Positions 8,306 through 17,562 of a stretch of 64,000 nucleotides of DNA are shown piece after piece (the stretch's first letter is position 1; each line of letters starts with the position of its first letter). Below the pieces are notes generated by a model. It had not been told where the DNA came from, did not search any database, and saw only the letters and a list, made by a program, of their open reading frames with translations. The position numbers were made by a program, and so were the translations under genes. Location of the stretch: the NCBI GenBank assembly GCA_937924525.1, contig CALDSU010000001.1:390511-454510 (forward strand), written 5' to 3'. Source of the stretch: an uncultured Bryobacteraceae bacterium. Its GTDB lineage: Bacteria; Acidobacteriota; Terriglobia; Bryobacterales; Bryobacteraceae.

Positions 8306-9428
8306 CGAGATACTCTTCCACTACCTCCGCGGCGCGCGCCATCGGGTCCTGCGCGACCGTCAAGCGGGCCGCCACCTCCCGCAAATCCTGCTTCATCCGG
8401 GCGCGGGCCGCGGGGTCGCGCAGCAGCCGAACCGTCTCGCGGGCCAGGTTTTCGCCCGTCATGGCATGCTGCATCCATTCGGTCACCACCGGGCGTCCCG
8501 CCACCAGATTTACCATACAGTAAAACGGCACCCGCACCAGCGCCTGGCCGGCCAGCCAGCTCGGCCAAGTAACCCGGTAAAACGTCACCAGGGGAGTTCC
8601 CAGCAACGCCGCCTCCACGGTCACGGTGCCGGATGCGGCCAGCGCCACGTCGGCGTGCCCGAGGGCCTCCCAGGTTTCACCCTCAATCACTTGGATGGGC
8701 GCCGCGCCCAGGCGTTCCCGAAAAAAATCGGCGCCGGTGTGCGCCGACGCCGGGAGCAGGAAATGGACCGCTTGTTCCCGGTAAATCCGGGCCACGGCGT
8801 CGAGCAGCCCGGGAAGATGCCGTTTCGCTTCGCCCCGCCGGCTGCCGGGCAACACTACCACTAGAGGACGATCCAGCGCCATCCGGTGTTTCCGGAAAAA
8901 CTCTTCGCGCGAGCAAGTCACGCCAATCGCGTGCGCCAGCGGATGCCCGATGTAAGTGGCCCGCACCCCCCGCCGCCGGAAGTAGGGTTCTTCAAACGGG
9001 AAAATGCACAGCAGGTGATCGACCACCCGGCGGATGGTCTTGACCCGTCCTTCCCTCCACGCCCAGACTTGAGGCGCCACCAGATAGATGACCGGGATCC
9101 CCTGGCGCTTCAGCCTGGCCGCCACGCGAAGGTGGAAATCCGGCGAGTCGGTGAGCACCGCCACGTCCGGGCGCGCGCGTTCGGCTTCCCGCAATAGCTT
9201 GCGGTATTCGCCGTAGACGCGCGGCAAATGCAGAACTACTTCCAGCAACCCCACTACGGCCAAGCTACTGGAGTCCACCACGGTTCGCACCCCGGCGGCG
9301 CGCATGAGGGGGCCGGTGCACCCATACAGGTCCGCGTCCGGAAAACGGGCGCGCAGGCGGGAGGCGACCGCAGCCGCGTACCGGTCGCCGGAAGCCTCGC
9401 CGGCCGAAATCAGGATCCGAAGGGGCAC
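8277..9428 (-). CDS. lpxB: Lipid-A-disaccharide synthase
   Basis: A 383-residue protein, close to the usual 380. It joins UDP-2,3-diacylglucosamine and lipid X to give the lipid A disaccharide at the inner membrane. The N-terminus ILISAGEASGDRYAA is the family hallmark; DLYGCTGPLMRAAG, VAVLTDSPDFHLRVA, PQVWAWREGRVKTI, LPGSRRGE and a late YMV-type segment (PFYCMVNLVAG) follow in order. The start is taken as GTG 9428 because it immediately precedes the conserved PLRILISAG; the open frame further upstream is poor in family similarity. Presence of lpxB points to a lipopolysaccharide outer membrane. The downstream M1-like gene overlaps its end. Confidence 0.93.
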   Translation of the reverse strand: MPLRILISAGEASGDRYAAAVASRLRARFPDADLYGCTGPLMRAAGVRTVVDSSSLAVVGLLEVVLHLPRVYGEYRKLLREAERARPDVAVLTDSPDFHLRVAARLKRQGIPVIYLVAPQVWAWREGRVKTIRRVVDHLLCIFPFEEPYFRRRGVRATYIGHPLAHAIGVTCSREEFFRKHRMALDRPLVVVLPGSRRGEAKRHLPGLLDAVARIYREQAVHFLLPASAHTGADFFRERLGAAPIQVIEGETWEALGHADVALAASGTVTVEAALLGTPLVTFYRVTWPSWLAGQALVRVPFYCMVNLVAGRPVVTEWMQHAMTGENLARETVRLLRDPAARARMKQDLREVAARLTVAQDPMARAAEVVEEYLDANAKRVEI

Positions 9429-9855
9429 TTCCGTCAGTCTAGCCTGCGGCGCCCAACCCCGGGCGCGGCAATCTGCGCCGCCCCTCCCTGTTCCCTGTCG
9501 GGAAGAGAGATGGCGGCTGCGACAATTTGCCGCAAGACAGCCGTACAGAAATCCCGTAAACTCATAGCCGGGAGAAGCCAACGGGCTTTTCCTTCATGCA
9601 CCTTTAGGCAATCCTGAGACGGGCCGGTTCCGCGGGGTTCAACCTCCTCCTCAAGCCGAAGCGGAACCGGCCTTTGTGCGTTTTGGGAGCCCTCACATTC
9701 CGAAATCCCCTCCGCCCTGCCAGGTTCCGCTGCTTAAGGTTGCGCGGCAGCGCGGGAGCTCCGCTTGCGGAGTGCGATTTGTCCCTTGCGCGCGTCGTCG
9801 AGGGCGGCAGTGAGCACCCGCATCGACTCCAGCGGAGCGTGGAATCCGGGAAGCG
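9429..9855. other. 427-nt intergenic region with one long perfect hairpin
   Basis: This stretch separates lpxB from the GNAT gene. It holds a perfect 12-bp inverted repeat: GGCCGGTTCCGC at 9622-9633 and its complement at 9661-9672, with a 27-nt loop. On the plus strand a T-rich tail follows (TTTGTGCGTTTT), but no plus-strand gene precedes it; on the minus strand no T tract follows. It could be a bidirectional or minus-strand terminator for the GNAT gene, or a structured RNA. A 29-codon open frame (9734-9823, minus) is too short to support. No known riboswitch consensus was recognised. Confidence 0.4.
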
Positions 9856-10689
9856 TTAACCAAACTCCAAGCCCGCCAGGGCCCAGACGAGGCGCGCCGG
9901 CGCGCCGTAGTCCTCCAGCGGCGGGCCGCGGCGCATGCGCAGCAACCGACGCACAGGCTGGAAGCCAAGTTCGGCCGCCAGCGCAGCGGCCGGGGCGTGC
10001 TCAGGAGGCAGGTCCCAGAGCGCGGGTTCAGCCCCGTGGCGGCTGCGGAAATCGAAGGCCAGCCGGCGGGCGGTTTCCTCGCCGCGCGCGACGCAGGGTC
10101 CGAAGTGACGCCAGCGGCGGCCAGGGCGATCGAGCGCGTAGCCGTCCGCGCCGCGGCAGCCTTCGCCGGCGGGGCGCAGCAGGCTGAGCAGGGTGGTGCG
10201 ATCGGCGCCGAACGCCTCACGGTCGAGCGGCAGCAGATCGTCGATGGGTGGCGCCGGGCGCGGCGCCGGCGGCGGGGCGGCGCCGGGTTCGCCTTCCCGC
10301 GCCCAGCGTTCCACGAGGTACTCGCCGCGAAACCCCAGCCGCTCATAAAGCGGCCGGCCGGCGTCCGTCGCGTCCAGCTTGACGCAGGCGACGCCGGCTT
10401 GCTCGAGATGGTCGAGCGCGCGGCGCATCAGGCGGGTGGCGAAGCCGCGCCCGCGAAACGGCTCACGGGTCAGCACCATGCCAATCCAGGCCAGACGCCC
10501 GCCGTAGCGGACTGCGGTGGTGGTGGCGGCCACTTCGCCGCCGCACTCCACGGCGAAGCACCCGGCCGGCTCCAGGGCCAGGAGCCTGAGCCAGTCGCTC
10601 GGTGTCTGGTTCCAACCGGCCTCGGTGGAAAGCCGCACTGCTTGCGGGAGATCGGCCGGCGTCAGCAGACGGATCCTTGCGTCAGGCAT
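9856..10689 (-). CDS. GNAT family N-acetyltransferase
   Basis: A 277-residue protein. Residues about 5-130 form a GNAT fold: IRLLTPADLPQAVRL, the acetyl-CoA loop in REPFRGRGFATRLM (R-G-x-G-x-A pattern), then LDATDAGRPLYERLGF. The C-terminal 140 residues resemble the second domain of YitH/Acetyltransf_18-type proteins (LPLDREAFGADRTTLL, GPCVARGEE), so this is a two-domain acetyltransferase. The ATG at 10689 has AGGA 7 nt upstream and is preferred over a TTG two codons earlier. Substrate unknown; small amines, antibiotics or protein N-termini are all possible for the family. Confidence 0.8.
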   Translation of the reverse strand: MPDARIRLLTPADLPQAVRLSTEAGWNQTPSDWLRLLALEPAGCFAVECGGEVAATTTAVRYGGRLAWIGMVLTREPFRGRGFATRLMRRALDHLEQAGVACVKLDATDAGRPLYERLGFRGEYLVERWAREGEPGAAPPPAPRPAPPIDDLLPLDREAFGADRTTLLSLLRPAGEGCRGADGYALDRPGRRWRHFGPCVARGEETARRLAFDFRSRHGAEPALWDLPPEHAPAAALAAELGFQPVRRLLRMRRGPPLEDYGAPARLVWALAGLEFG

Positions 10690-10771
10690 GCGCAATTCCT
10701 ATCTTGCGCCGGTTTTTTTGGCCGCAACAACCTTCCCCGTCCGATGAGCAGGAAGCAGGGAGGTCCTGATC

Positions 10772-13700
10772 GTGACCCGCCTTCGGTTCATGGCGTTCGT
10801 CTTCTTCCTGTTGTTTGGTTTCCTGCCGGGTAGCCTCTGTGCGGCGGAGACGCCGGAGGAGTTGCTCTGGCCGCCGTCGGGAAAGGCGCCGGAGCAGGCA
10901 GCCCGCCCTGCGGACCCGGCGGGATTGACGGTGTTGCGGAGCCAGACTTGGCAAGTCAATAGGGCGGCTCTGCTCGGCCAGCCCGTGGTCTCCCTGGCGC
11001 CGTTCGCGGACCGCCGGTTCCGGGTGATCCGCACCCGCGTCAGTGAATCGGCCGACGGAAAGACGCTGTTGTGGTTCGGATCGCTGGCCGGGGAGCGGCC
11101 GGGCGGAGTGGTGCTCGCCGTGACGGGGGAGGTAATCTCGGGAAGCCTGCAACTGGCGACCGGGGAGTTCGTTGAGCTGCGGACCGCAGGTCCGGGCCTG
11201 GTCGAGGCGCGCGAGGTAGCGTTTGAAGAAACGTCATCGCCGGAAGACGTGCGCACGGTGAGCCTGCCCGCCACGCCGCCGCCCTTGAGCCATTCCGCGG
11301 GCACGGCTCAGATCGACGTCATGATCCTCTATACCGCGACGGCGCGGCAAGCCGCCGGGGGAGAGACGGCCATCCAGAACAAGATTCAGCTGGCGGTGGC
11401 GGAGATCAACCAGAGTTACCAAAACAGCGGCATCCCCATCGAGATGCGTTTGGTCCACGCCCGGGAAGTGGTTTACAACGAATCAAGCGGCATCGACCTG
11501 GCGCTGAGCCGGTTGACGGACAAAACGGACGGTGTCCTAGACGAGGCGCACACCTGGCGGAACCAGTACGGGGCCGACCTGGTGCAGTTGTGGATTCATG
11601 GCCCGGGCGCCGGCGGCGGAGTGGTTGGACTGGCGTGGCTGATGAGCCCGCCCTCGAGCTGGTTTTCCGAATATGGCTTCAGCGTCGTGGAATGGAACTT
11701 CGCTACCGGGCCCTACTTTACCTCGGGTCACGAATTCGGCCACAACCAGGGAGCGCACCACAACCGCGCGAACGCTGCCGGCGCCGGCGCGTACTCCTAT
11801 TCGTACGGCTATCAGCTCAGCGGGGTCGCCTACCCGTTCCGAACCATCATGTCCTATGCGTGTCCCACGTACTGCCCGAAAATCAACTACTGGTCGAATC
11901 CGGAGGTGCTCTACCAGAATCAGCCGATCGGCAAGCCGGCAGGGGACCCGGCATCGGCCGACAACCGGGCCACGCTGACCAACACCCGCAGCTACGTCGC
12001 AGCGTTTCGCGACGCGGCGCCTCCCCCCGCGCCGCAGCCGCCCGTTCCGGGCGCCCTGTCACCTTCCTCGGGCAGCGGCGCCGCGCAGACCTTTGTGGCG
12101 ACGTACACGGACGCCAACGGAGCGGCCGACATCGTGGGCGCATACCTGTTGGTGAACTCACAGATCCGGGCGGATCAAGGTTGCTTTCTCCACTACAGCC
12201 GCGCCGCCGGCACGTTTCAACTGCTCCACGACAGCGGCCAATGGTCTTCCCCCGCCGCCGCCGGATCCGGCACGCTGGCCAACTCCCGCTGCGTGTTGAA
12301 CCTGGCCGGCGCCGGGGCGTCTGCCTCCGGAAACACGCTGACGGTGACCTTTCCGCTCACGTTCACCAGTCAGTTCGCCGGGGCGCAGAATCTCTACCTG
12401 CTGGCGATTGACGCGAGCGGGCACAACAGCAACTGGTCGCTCAAGGGCGCCTGGACCGTGCCGGTTGGTCCTTCGCCGCCGATTCCGGGGACGGTGACGC
12501 CCGCCTCCGGAACGGGCCTGTCCGCCTCCTTCTCGGCTACTTACTCCGACGCTAACGGCGCCACGGACATCGTCGGGGCGTACCTGATGGTTCATAGCCA
12601 GATCCGCCCCGACGGGGGCTGTTTCGTCTATTACCACCGGCCCGGCCACACCGTGTACCTGCTCAACGACGCGGGCACGTCCTGGTCGCCGGGTGTCCCG
12701 GCGGGCTCGGGCAGTCTGGCCAACGGCGCCTGCACGGTGAACACGGCAGCGCTGACCGCATCGACCAACGGCAACACGCTGACGGTGACATTCCCGCTGG
12801 CATTCCAGGCGGCGTTTGCCGGAAGCAAAAACGTCTACCTGCTGGCGATCGATGCGGCGGGACACAACAGCAACTGGTCGGCCAAGGGGGGCTGGACGGT
12901 TCCGGCCGCGAATCAGCCGCCCGTGCCGGGCGCCATCTCCCCGGCCAGCGGAACCGGGACGGCTCAGACCTTCACCGCCACCTATTCGGACGCGAATGGC
13001 GCGGCGGACATCGTGGGAGCGTACCTGCTGGTGCATTCCCAGATCCGGCCGGACGCCGGTTGTTTCGTCTATTACAATCGACCAGCGAACACGGTGCAGT
13101 TGGTCAACGACGCGGGCACGCTCTGGTCCGCGCCGGTCACGGCGGGCGCCGGATCGGTCGCCAACGGCTCTTGCTCGGTCAATGTCGCAGGGGTCAGCGC
13201 TTCCACGTCGGGCAATACCCTGACTTGGGTGGTTCCTTTGACATTCACGCCCACGTTTGGCGGCGAAAAGAATCTCTACCTGCTGGCGATCGACGCCGCC
13301 GGCGCCAACAGCAACTGGTCGCTGAAAGGAAGCTGGACCGTGCCGTTCGGTCCCCGAACGCCGGCGCCGCAGTCGGTGTCGCCCAACTCGGGCGCCGGAC
13401 TTGCGCAGACGTTCACGGCAACCTACTCCGACGCCAACGGCGCCACCGACATCGCCGGCGCCTATTTCCTGTTCCACTCGCAAATCCGGCCCGACGCCGG
13501 TTGCTTCGTCTACTACAACCGCGCCGCCAACACCGTGCAACTTGTCAACGACGCCGGGCTGCTCTGGTCCGCGCCCATTCCCGCGGGCTCCGGCACGCTG
13601 GCGAACTCGCAATGCGCCATCAGCGGCGTGGGCGTGTCCGGTTCGGCTGCCGGCGACACGCTCACCGTGACGCTGCCGGTGACGTTCTCTCCCACCTTCG

Positions 13701-13789
13701 CGGGAACAAAGAACATCTACCTCCTCGCCATCGACGCCAGCGGCGCCAACAGCAACTGGCACCTGAAGGGCGCCTGGGTGGTGCCGTAG
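10772..13789 (+). CDS. Secreted metzincin metallopeptidase with four C-terminal repeat domains
   Basis: A 1005-residue protein starting at GTG 10772 (GGGAGG 8 nt upstream). A signal peptide (FVFFLLFGFLPGSLCA) is followed by a propeptide-like region to about 180 and a peptidase domain (AQIDVMILYTATARQAAGG to about 400). The zinc site is H320-E-F-G-H324-N-Q-G-A-H-H330, the extended metzincin motif HExxHxxGxxH; the Met-turn is M360 in IMSYACP. Residues 423-1005 are four tandem domains of 146-147 residues, each with DANGAxDIxGAY, SQIRxDxGCF, a Tyr-rich strand, LYLLAIDA and SNWxxKGxWTVP. It probably degrades extracellular protein, with the repeats as a binding stalk. It heads the DUF1800/DUF1501 block. 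Confidence 0.85.
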   Translation: MTRLRFMAFVFFLLFGFLPGSLCAAETPEELLWPPSGKAPEQAARPADPAGLTVLRSQTWQVNRAALLGQPVVSLAPFADRRFRVIRTRVSESADGKTLLWFGSLAGERPGGVVLAVTGEVISGSLQLATGEFVELRTAGPGLVEAREVAFEETSSPEDVRTVSLPATPPPLSHSAGTAQIDVMILYTATARQAAGGETAIQNKIQLAVAEINQSYQNSGIPIEMRLVHAREVVYNESSGIDLALSRLTDKTDGVLDEAHTWRNQYGADLVQLWIHGPGAGGGVVGLAWLMSPPSSWFSEYGFSVVEWNFATGPYFTSGHEFGHNQGAHHNRANAAGAGAYSYSYGYQLSGVAYPFRTIMSYACPTYCPKINYWSNPEVLYQNQPIGKPAGDPASADNRATLTNTRSYVAAFRDAAPPPAPQPPVPGALSPSSGSGAAQTFVATYTDANGAADIVGAYLLVNSQIRADQGCFLHYSRAAGTFQLLHDSGQWSSPAAAGSGTLANSRCVLNLAGAGASASGNTLTVTFPLTFTSQFAGAQNLYLLAIDASGHNSNWSLKGAWTVPVGPSPPIPGTVTPASGTGLSASFSATYSDANGATDIVGAYLMVHSQIRPDGGCFVYYHRPGHTVYLLNDAGTSWSPGVPAGSGSLANGACTVNTAALTASTNGNTLTVTFPLAFQAAFAGSKNVYLLAIDAAGHNSNWSAKGGWTVPAANQPPVPGAISPASGTGTAQTFTATYSDANGAADIVGAYLLVHSQIRPDAGCFVYYNRPANTVQLVNDAGTLWSAPVTAGAGSVANGSCSVNVAGVSASTSGNTLTWVVPLTFTPTFGGEKNLYLLAIDAAGANSNWSLKGSWTVPFGPRTPAPQSVSPNSGAGLAQTFTATYSDANGATDIAGAYFLFHSQIRPDAGCFVYYNRAANTVQLVNDAGLLWSAPIPAGSGTLANSQCAISGVGVSGSAAGDTLTVTLPVTFSPTFAGTKNIYLLAIDASGANSNWHLKGAWVVP
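12038..13786 (+). repeat. Four in-frame tandem repeats of about 441 nt
   Basis: Repeat units begin at about 12038, 12476, 12917 and 13358 (residues 423, 569, 716 and 863 of the metallopeptidase). Each encodes one beta-sandwich-like domain with a conserved Cys in DxGCF and another near the middle (SRCVLN, GACTVN, GSCSVN, SQCAIS), which could form one disulfide per domain. Nucleotide similarity remains visible between units, suggesting duplication within the gene. Confidence 0.85.
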
Positions 13790-13962
13790 TACTGGACTGT
13801 GCGGCCCTTCCTCATGCCCTCGCAGGACGATGCCTTAGTACCTTAGTCCTCCGGGTAGGGTGCCGTAGGTGATCCTTCTGCGCAGAACCTCCTAAAATTC
13901 CTATTCCAACTTCTGTACTAGTACGTCTACCCTGAGGACCTGAGGAGCCACTACACGACCAC

Positions 13963-16074
13963 ATGCCACTGCACACCCTGTTGAGAGGAATCGGGTGGTC
14001 GTTGCTGCTGGGCGGGAGTCTGGCGCACGGTGCGGTCACCGTGACGCTGACTCCGAGCAGCGCCACCCTGCGAGTCGGAAGCCAACAAAAGTTTGATGCC
14101 AAAGTAGACGGGGCGACAACCACTTACTCCCTTGTCTGGAGCGTAAACTCGATCGTGGGGGGAAACGCCACGCTGGGAACCATCGCCGGCGACGGGCTGT
14201 ACACCACCCCCGCCGTTCCCAACTCCCCGGACAACAAGGTCACGGTACGGGTGCAGGTGATGCGCCCCCCGAAACCGCCGGAAACCGCGCCGGTGCAGAT
14301 CGCCGCCAAGTCGGCGACCGTCTATTTGCAGAACCCGATGCCGGTGGTTTCGGCGCTGGTCCCGGCCGTCATCAAGCCCGGCCCGTACGTGTTGCGGATT
14401 CTGGGCAGCGGTTTCCTGCCGACCACCCGGCTGTACATCAACCAGAAGCTCACGGAATTCTCTTTTGTCTCGGGCGGGGAGTTGAGGGTGAGTGGGACCG
14501 CCACGGAACAACAGGTCGGAGACCTGCTGGTGGTGAAATTGACCAATCCCAGCCCGGGTTCGGCGACCTCCGCGTTGGCCCTCGCCGAAATCCGGACGTT
14601 TGACCAGATGAAAACCACGGTTGCCGAGGCCCACCGGATGCTGCGTGTGGCCACGTGGGGGCCCTCTCCGGCGGCGATGGACCGTGTGCTCGCGTTGGGT
14701 GTTCCGGCCTGGCTGGACGAGCAATTCGCGCAGCCGCCCTCTTCGTTTCCGGACACCTTGCTGACGAAGCCGCTGGAATACACGCAGGAATACGCTTACA
14801 AACTGGCGCTGGAGGGCCCGGATCAGCTCCGGCAGCGAGTGGCGTTCGCCTTGCACCAGATTTGGGTCGTCTCGGGCGTAGAGGTGGATTGCGCCGAAGC
14901 GTACATTCCTTACTACCGGATTCTTCTCAACCGGGCATTCGGCAACTACTACGAGTTGATGAAAGACATGGCGTTGAACGTGGCCATGGGCGAGTACCTC
15001 GACATGGTCAACAACGCGAAAGCGGCCAACGGCCGGCTTCCCAATGAGAACTGGGCGCGCGAGTTGATGCAACTGTTCACCATCGGTCTTGTCAAGCTGA
15101 ACCTGGACGGGACTCCGGTGACGGACGCGGCGGGGAATCCCGTGCCCACCTACGGCCAGGAAGAGGTGATGGCGGTGACCCGGGCGTTCACCGGCTGGAC
15201 CTATCCGGACAAACGTCCGGGCAATCCCACGCGGTTCAATCCGGCCTATTACGTCGGACCGATGGAGCCGGTGCAGGACCTGCATGACACCGGGGAAAAG
15301 ATTCTGCTGGACGGCTACCGGCTGCCCGCCGGCCAGAGCGCGGAGAAGGACCTGGAGGATACGCTCCAGCACATTTTCCGGCACCCCAACGTCGGCCCGT
15401 TCGTCAGCCGGCAGTTGATCCAGCGCCTTGTCACCAGCAATCCCAGCCCGGCTTATATCGGTCGGGTGGCGGCCGTGTTCAACAACAACGGGCAGGGAGT
15501 GCGGGGCGATCTGAAGGCGGTGGTGCGGGCGATTCTCACCGACCCGGCGGCTTCCAGCGCGACGATGAACGCGTCGCAGCGGGCGATCTTCGGCAAGCTG
15601 CAAGAGCCGGCCCTGTTCGTCGTGTCGATGTTGCGGGCGCTCAAGGCGCGGGTCACCGACCACCCCTTCGTGGCGGACCTTTCTTCGGAAATGGGGCAGC
15701 GGGTGTTCTACTCGCCGAGCGTCTTCAACTACTTCTCTCCCAACTACCGGATTCCGGGCACGACGCTGTACGGGCCGGAGTTCCAGGTTCTCTCGGCGGC
15801 CACCGCGATGAATCGCGCCAACTTCGTCGCGACGCTGGTGACCGGCGGATTCGGCAGCAGTTGCAAGCTCGATCTGACCAGCCTCCGCGCGCTGGCTGAC
15901 GAACCGCCTCTGTTGATCGACCGGGTCAACAGAATTCTCTTCGGCGGCAGGATGCCTAAGGCCTTGGCCGACCAGATTCTGCCGGCCGTCCAGAAGGCGC
16001 CCAGCCGGGACGAGAAAGTGCAGACCGCGCTCTACCTGGCGCTGGCTACCGGGCATTACCAGGTGGACAAGTAG
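13963..16074 (+). CDS. DUF1800 domain-containing secreted protein
   Basis: A 703-residue protein with a signal peptide (GWSLLLGGSLAHG). Residues about 24-100 form an Ig-like/BIG domain (LTPSSATLRVGSQQKF, GDGLYTTPA) and about 120-200 an IPT/TIG-like domain (ILGSGFLPTTRLYIN). From about 215 the DUF1800 domain follows: LRVATWGPSPAAMDRV, FALHQIWVVSG, NENWARELMQLFTIG, EVMAVTRAFTGWTY and HIFRHPNVGPFVSRQLIQRLV are all hallmarks. The function is unknown; these proteins nearly always pair with DUF1501 proteins, as here (gap 21 nt). The start codon lacks a clear ribosome-binding site; a TAAAAT hexamer lies 65 nt upstream. Confidence 0.9.
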   Translation: MPLHTLLRGIGWSLLLGGSLAHGAVTVTLTPSSATLRVGSQQKFDAKVDGATTTYSLVWSVNSIVGGNATLGTIAGDGLYTTPAVPNSPDNKVTVRVQVMRPPKPPETAPVQIAAKSATVYLQNPMPVVSALVPAVIKPGPYVLRILGSGFLPTTRLYINQKLTEFSFVSGGELRVSGTATEQQVGDLLVVKLTNPSPGSATSALALAEIRTFDQMKTTVAEAHRMLRVATWGPSPAAMDRVLALGVPAWLDEQFAQPPSSFPDTLLTKPLEYTQEYAYKLALEGPDQLRQRVAFALHQIWVVSGVEVDCAEAYIPYYRILLNRAFGNYYELMKDMALNVAMGEYLDMVNNAKAANGRLPNENWARELMQLFTIGLVKLNLDGTPVTDAAGNPVPTYGQEEVMAVTRAFTGWTYPDKRPGNPTRFNPAYYVGPMEPVQDLHDTGEKILLDGYRLPAGQSAEKDLEDTLQHIFRHPNVGPFVSRQLIQRLVTSNPSPAYIGRVAAVFNNNGQGVRGDLKAVVRAILTDPAASSATMNASQRAIFGKLQEPALFVVSMLRALKARVTDHPFVADLSSEMGQRVFYSPSVFNYFSPNYRIPGTTLYGPEFQVLSAATAMNRANFVATLVTGGFGSSCKLDLTSLRALADEPPLLIDRVNRILFGGRMPKALADQILPAVQKAPSRDEKVQTALYLALATGHYQVDK

Positions 16075-16095
16075 GGAACGAGGAGGACAGTCATC

Positions 16096-17439
16096 ATGCG
16101 AACGCGACGCGAATTCTTGAAGCAGTGCTGTACGCTGGGCGCCGCCGGCGCTTCGGTGAACCTGACGCGCCTGGGCCTGATCAGCGCGAACGCGCAGAGC
16201 GCCAGCGGCTACCGGGCTTTGGTGTGCGTGTTCCTGTTTGGCGGCAACGACAGCAACAACACGCTGGTTCCCACCGACGCGGCGAATTACCAGGATTACG
16301 TACGCGGGCGAGGGCCTCTGGCCTTGCCGGCCCAGTCGCTGCTGCCCGTCGCCGACCGGGCGGGACAGCGCACCTTCGGGCTGCACCCGCAGTTGGCGGG
16401 GCTTCATCAGCTTTATGGCGAAGGCCGGGTAGCGGCGGTTCTGAACGTGGGCATGCTGGTGCGGCCCACCACCAAGGAACTCATCCGCGCCCGGCAAGTG
16501 CCGCTGCCGCGCAATCTCTATTCTCATTCGGACCAGGTGCAGCAGTGGCAGACCTCGAACCCGCTCGGCGGCGGCTCCGGCTGGGGCGGCCGCGCCGCCG
16601 ACCTGGTCCAGTTCATGAACTCCGCGTACGGGTTCCCCACCGGCATTTCGGTGAACGGCAATACGGCGTTCCTGAACGGCAACACCAGCCGCCCGCTCAA
16701 CGTGAACCCGGGATCCCGGTTTGGCCTGGACGGCTTCGGCGACCCCGAAGCGGCCAAGGTGCGTCAGGCGGCGCTTCAGCAAATCCTGACGTTCGACTCC
16801 GGCGCACAAATGATCGCCGCCGCCAATGGCATCCTGAACCAGGGCGTCGCCAACGCGCAGGCGATCAGCGACGCCATCAATGGAGGCACGCCCTTCGCCA
16901 CGGCGTTCCCGAATACCGGCATCGGCAACCAGCTCCGCCAGGTGGCCCGCATCATCGCGGCGCGGAACAACCTCGGCATGAATCGGCAGATCTTCTTCTG
17001 CGGCATGGGCGGCTATGACAACCACAACGACCTGCTGCCGAGCCAGACGAACCTGTTCGGGCTACTGGCGCCCGCCCTCACCGCGTTCTACCGCGCCACC
17101 GAGGAGTTGGGCGTGGCCCAGTCCGTGACCACGTTCACGGAGTCCGAGTTCAACCGCACATTCAACAGCAACACCGGCCTGGGCTCAGACCACGCCTGGG
17201 GCGGCCATCACTTCGTGATTGGCGGAGCGGTTCGCCGGGATATCTACGGCAGGCTGCCCGTGCTGCACTTGCAGGGTCCGGACGACGCCGGCGACCGGGG
17301 ACTCTGGATTCCGACGATCTCGCTCGACCAGTACGCCGCGACCCTGGCGAAGTGGTTCGGGGTGCAACCGATGGACCTCAATACGATCTTCCCGAACCTG
17401 ACGAACTTCTCAACGCCCGATCTCGGTTTCTTGTCCTGA
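16096..17439 (+). CDS. DUF1501 domain-containing protein, Tat-exported
   Basis: A 447-residue protein with a twin-arginine signal (MRTRREFLKQC then AAGASVNLTRLGL). AGGAGGAC lies just upstream. The body matches DUF1501, a sulfatase/alkaline-phosphatase-like fold: CVFLFGGNDSNNTLVP, FGLHPQLAGLHQLYGEGRVAAVLNVG, YSHSDQVQQWQT, FFCGMGGYDNHND and GSDHAWGGHHFVIGG in order. Asp, His and Asn residues in these motifs could hold metal, but no biochemical role is established. It forms a two-gene unit with the DUF1800 gene and ends at a strong hairpin (17465-17503). Confidence 0.9.
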   Translation: MRTRREFLKQCCTLGAAGASVNLTRLGLISANAQSASGYRALVCVFLFGGNDSNNTLVPTDAANYQDYVRGRGPLALPAQSLLPVADRAGQRTFGLHPQLAGLHQLYGEGRVAAVLNVGMLVRPTTKELIRARQVPLPRNLYSHSDQVQQWQTSNPLGGGSGWGGRAADLVQFMNSAYGFPTGISVNGNTAFLNGNTSRPLNVNPGSRFGLDGFGDPEAAKVRQAALQQILTFDSGAQMIAAANGILNQGVANAQAISDAINGGTPFATAFPNTGIGNQLRQVARIIAARNNLGMNRQIFFCGMGGYDNHNDLLPSQTNLFGLLAPALTAFYRATEELGVAQSVTTFTESEFNRTFNSNTGLGSDHAWGGHHFVIGGAVRRDIYGRLPVLHLQGPDDAGDRGLWIPTISLDQYAATLAKWFGVQPMDLNTIFPNLTNFSTPDLGFLS

Positions 17440-17464
17440 GCCGACCGGCTGACGGAACGCGTGC

Positions 17465-17503
17465 GCCGCCGCGGGGGAGGGCCCTGTTCGCCCCCGCGGC
17501 GGC
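17465..17503 (+). terminator. GC-rich hairpin after the DUF1501 gene
   Basis: A perfect 13-bp stem (17465-17477 paired with 17491-17503, GCCGCCGCGGGGG and its complement) with a 13-nt loop lies 26 nt after the stop. The tail AGTCTCCTTTCG is only weakly T-rich, so termination may be imperfect or need Rho. It separates the secreted block from the pilin gene. Confidence 0.6.
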
Positions 17504-17562
17504 AGTCTCCTTTCGTATGCACGCCGGGCCCGCACGGCGCGTCATAGAATGAGAGAAAAGCC

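Noticed and set aside
4379..8572. A 1397-codon plus-strand open frame
   Set aside because: It runs opposite the sialidase-like, M1-like and lpxB genes, which have clear families. Its Arg/His/Ala-rich composition is the typical mirror frame of GC-rich DNA.
9734..9823. A 29-codon minus-strand frame (MRVLTAALDDARKGQIALRK...)
   Set aside because: Too short, no family and no ribosome-binding site; left as part of the intergenic description.
12038..13786. A CRISPR or mobile tandem repeat
   Set aside because: The repeats are in frame, about 441 nt long and encode protein domains, so this is a domain array and not a CRISPR. No CRISPR array was seen anywhere in the window.
13951..17025. A 1024-codon minus-strand open frame
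   Set aside because: Antisense to the DUF1800 and DUF1501 genes, with no recognisable motif; a GC-rich shadow frame.
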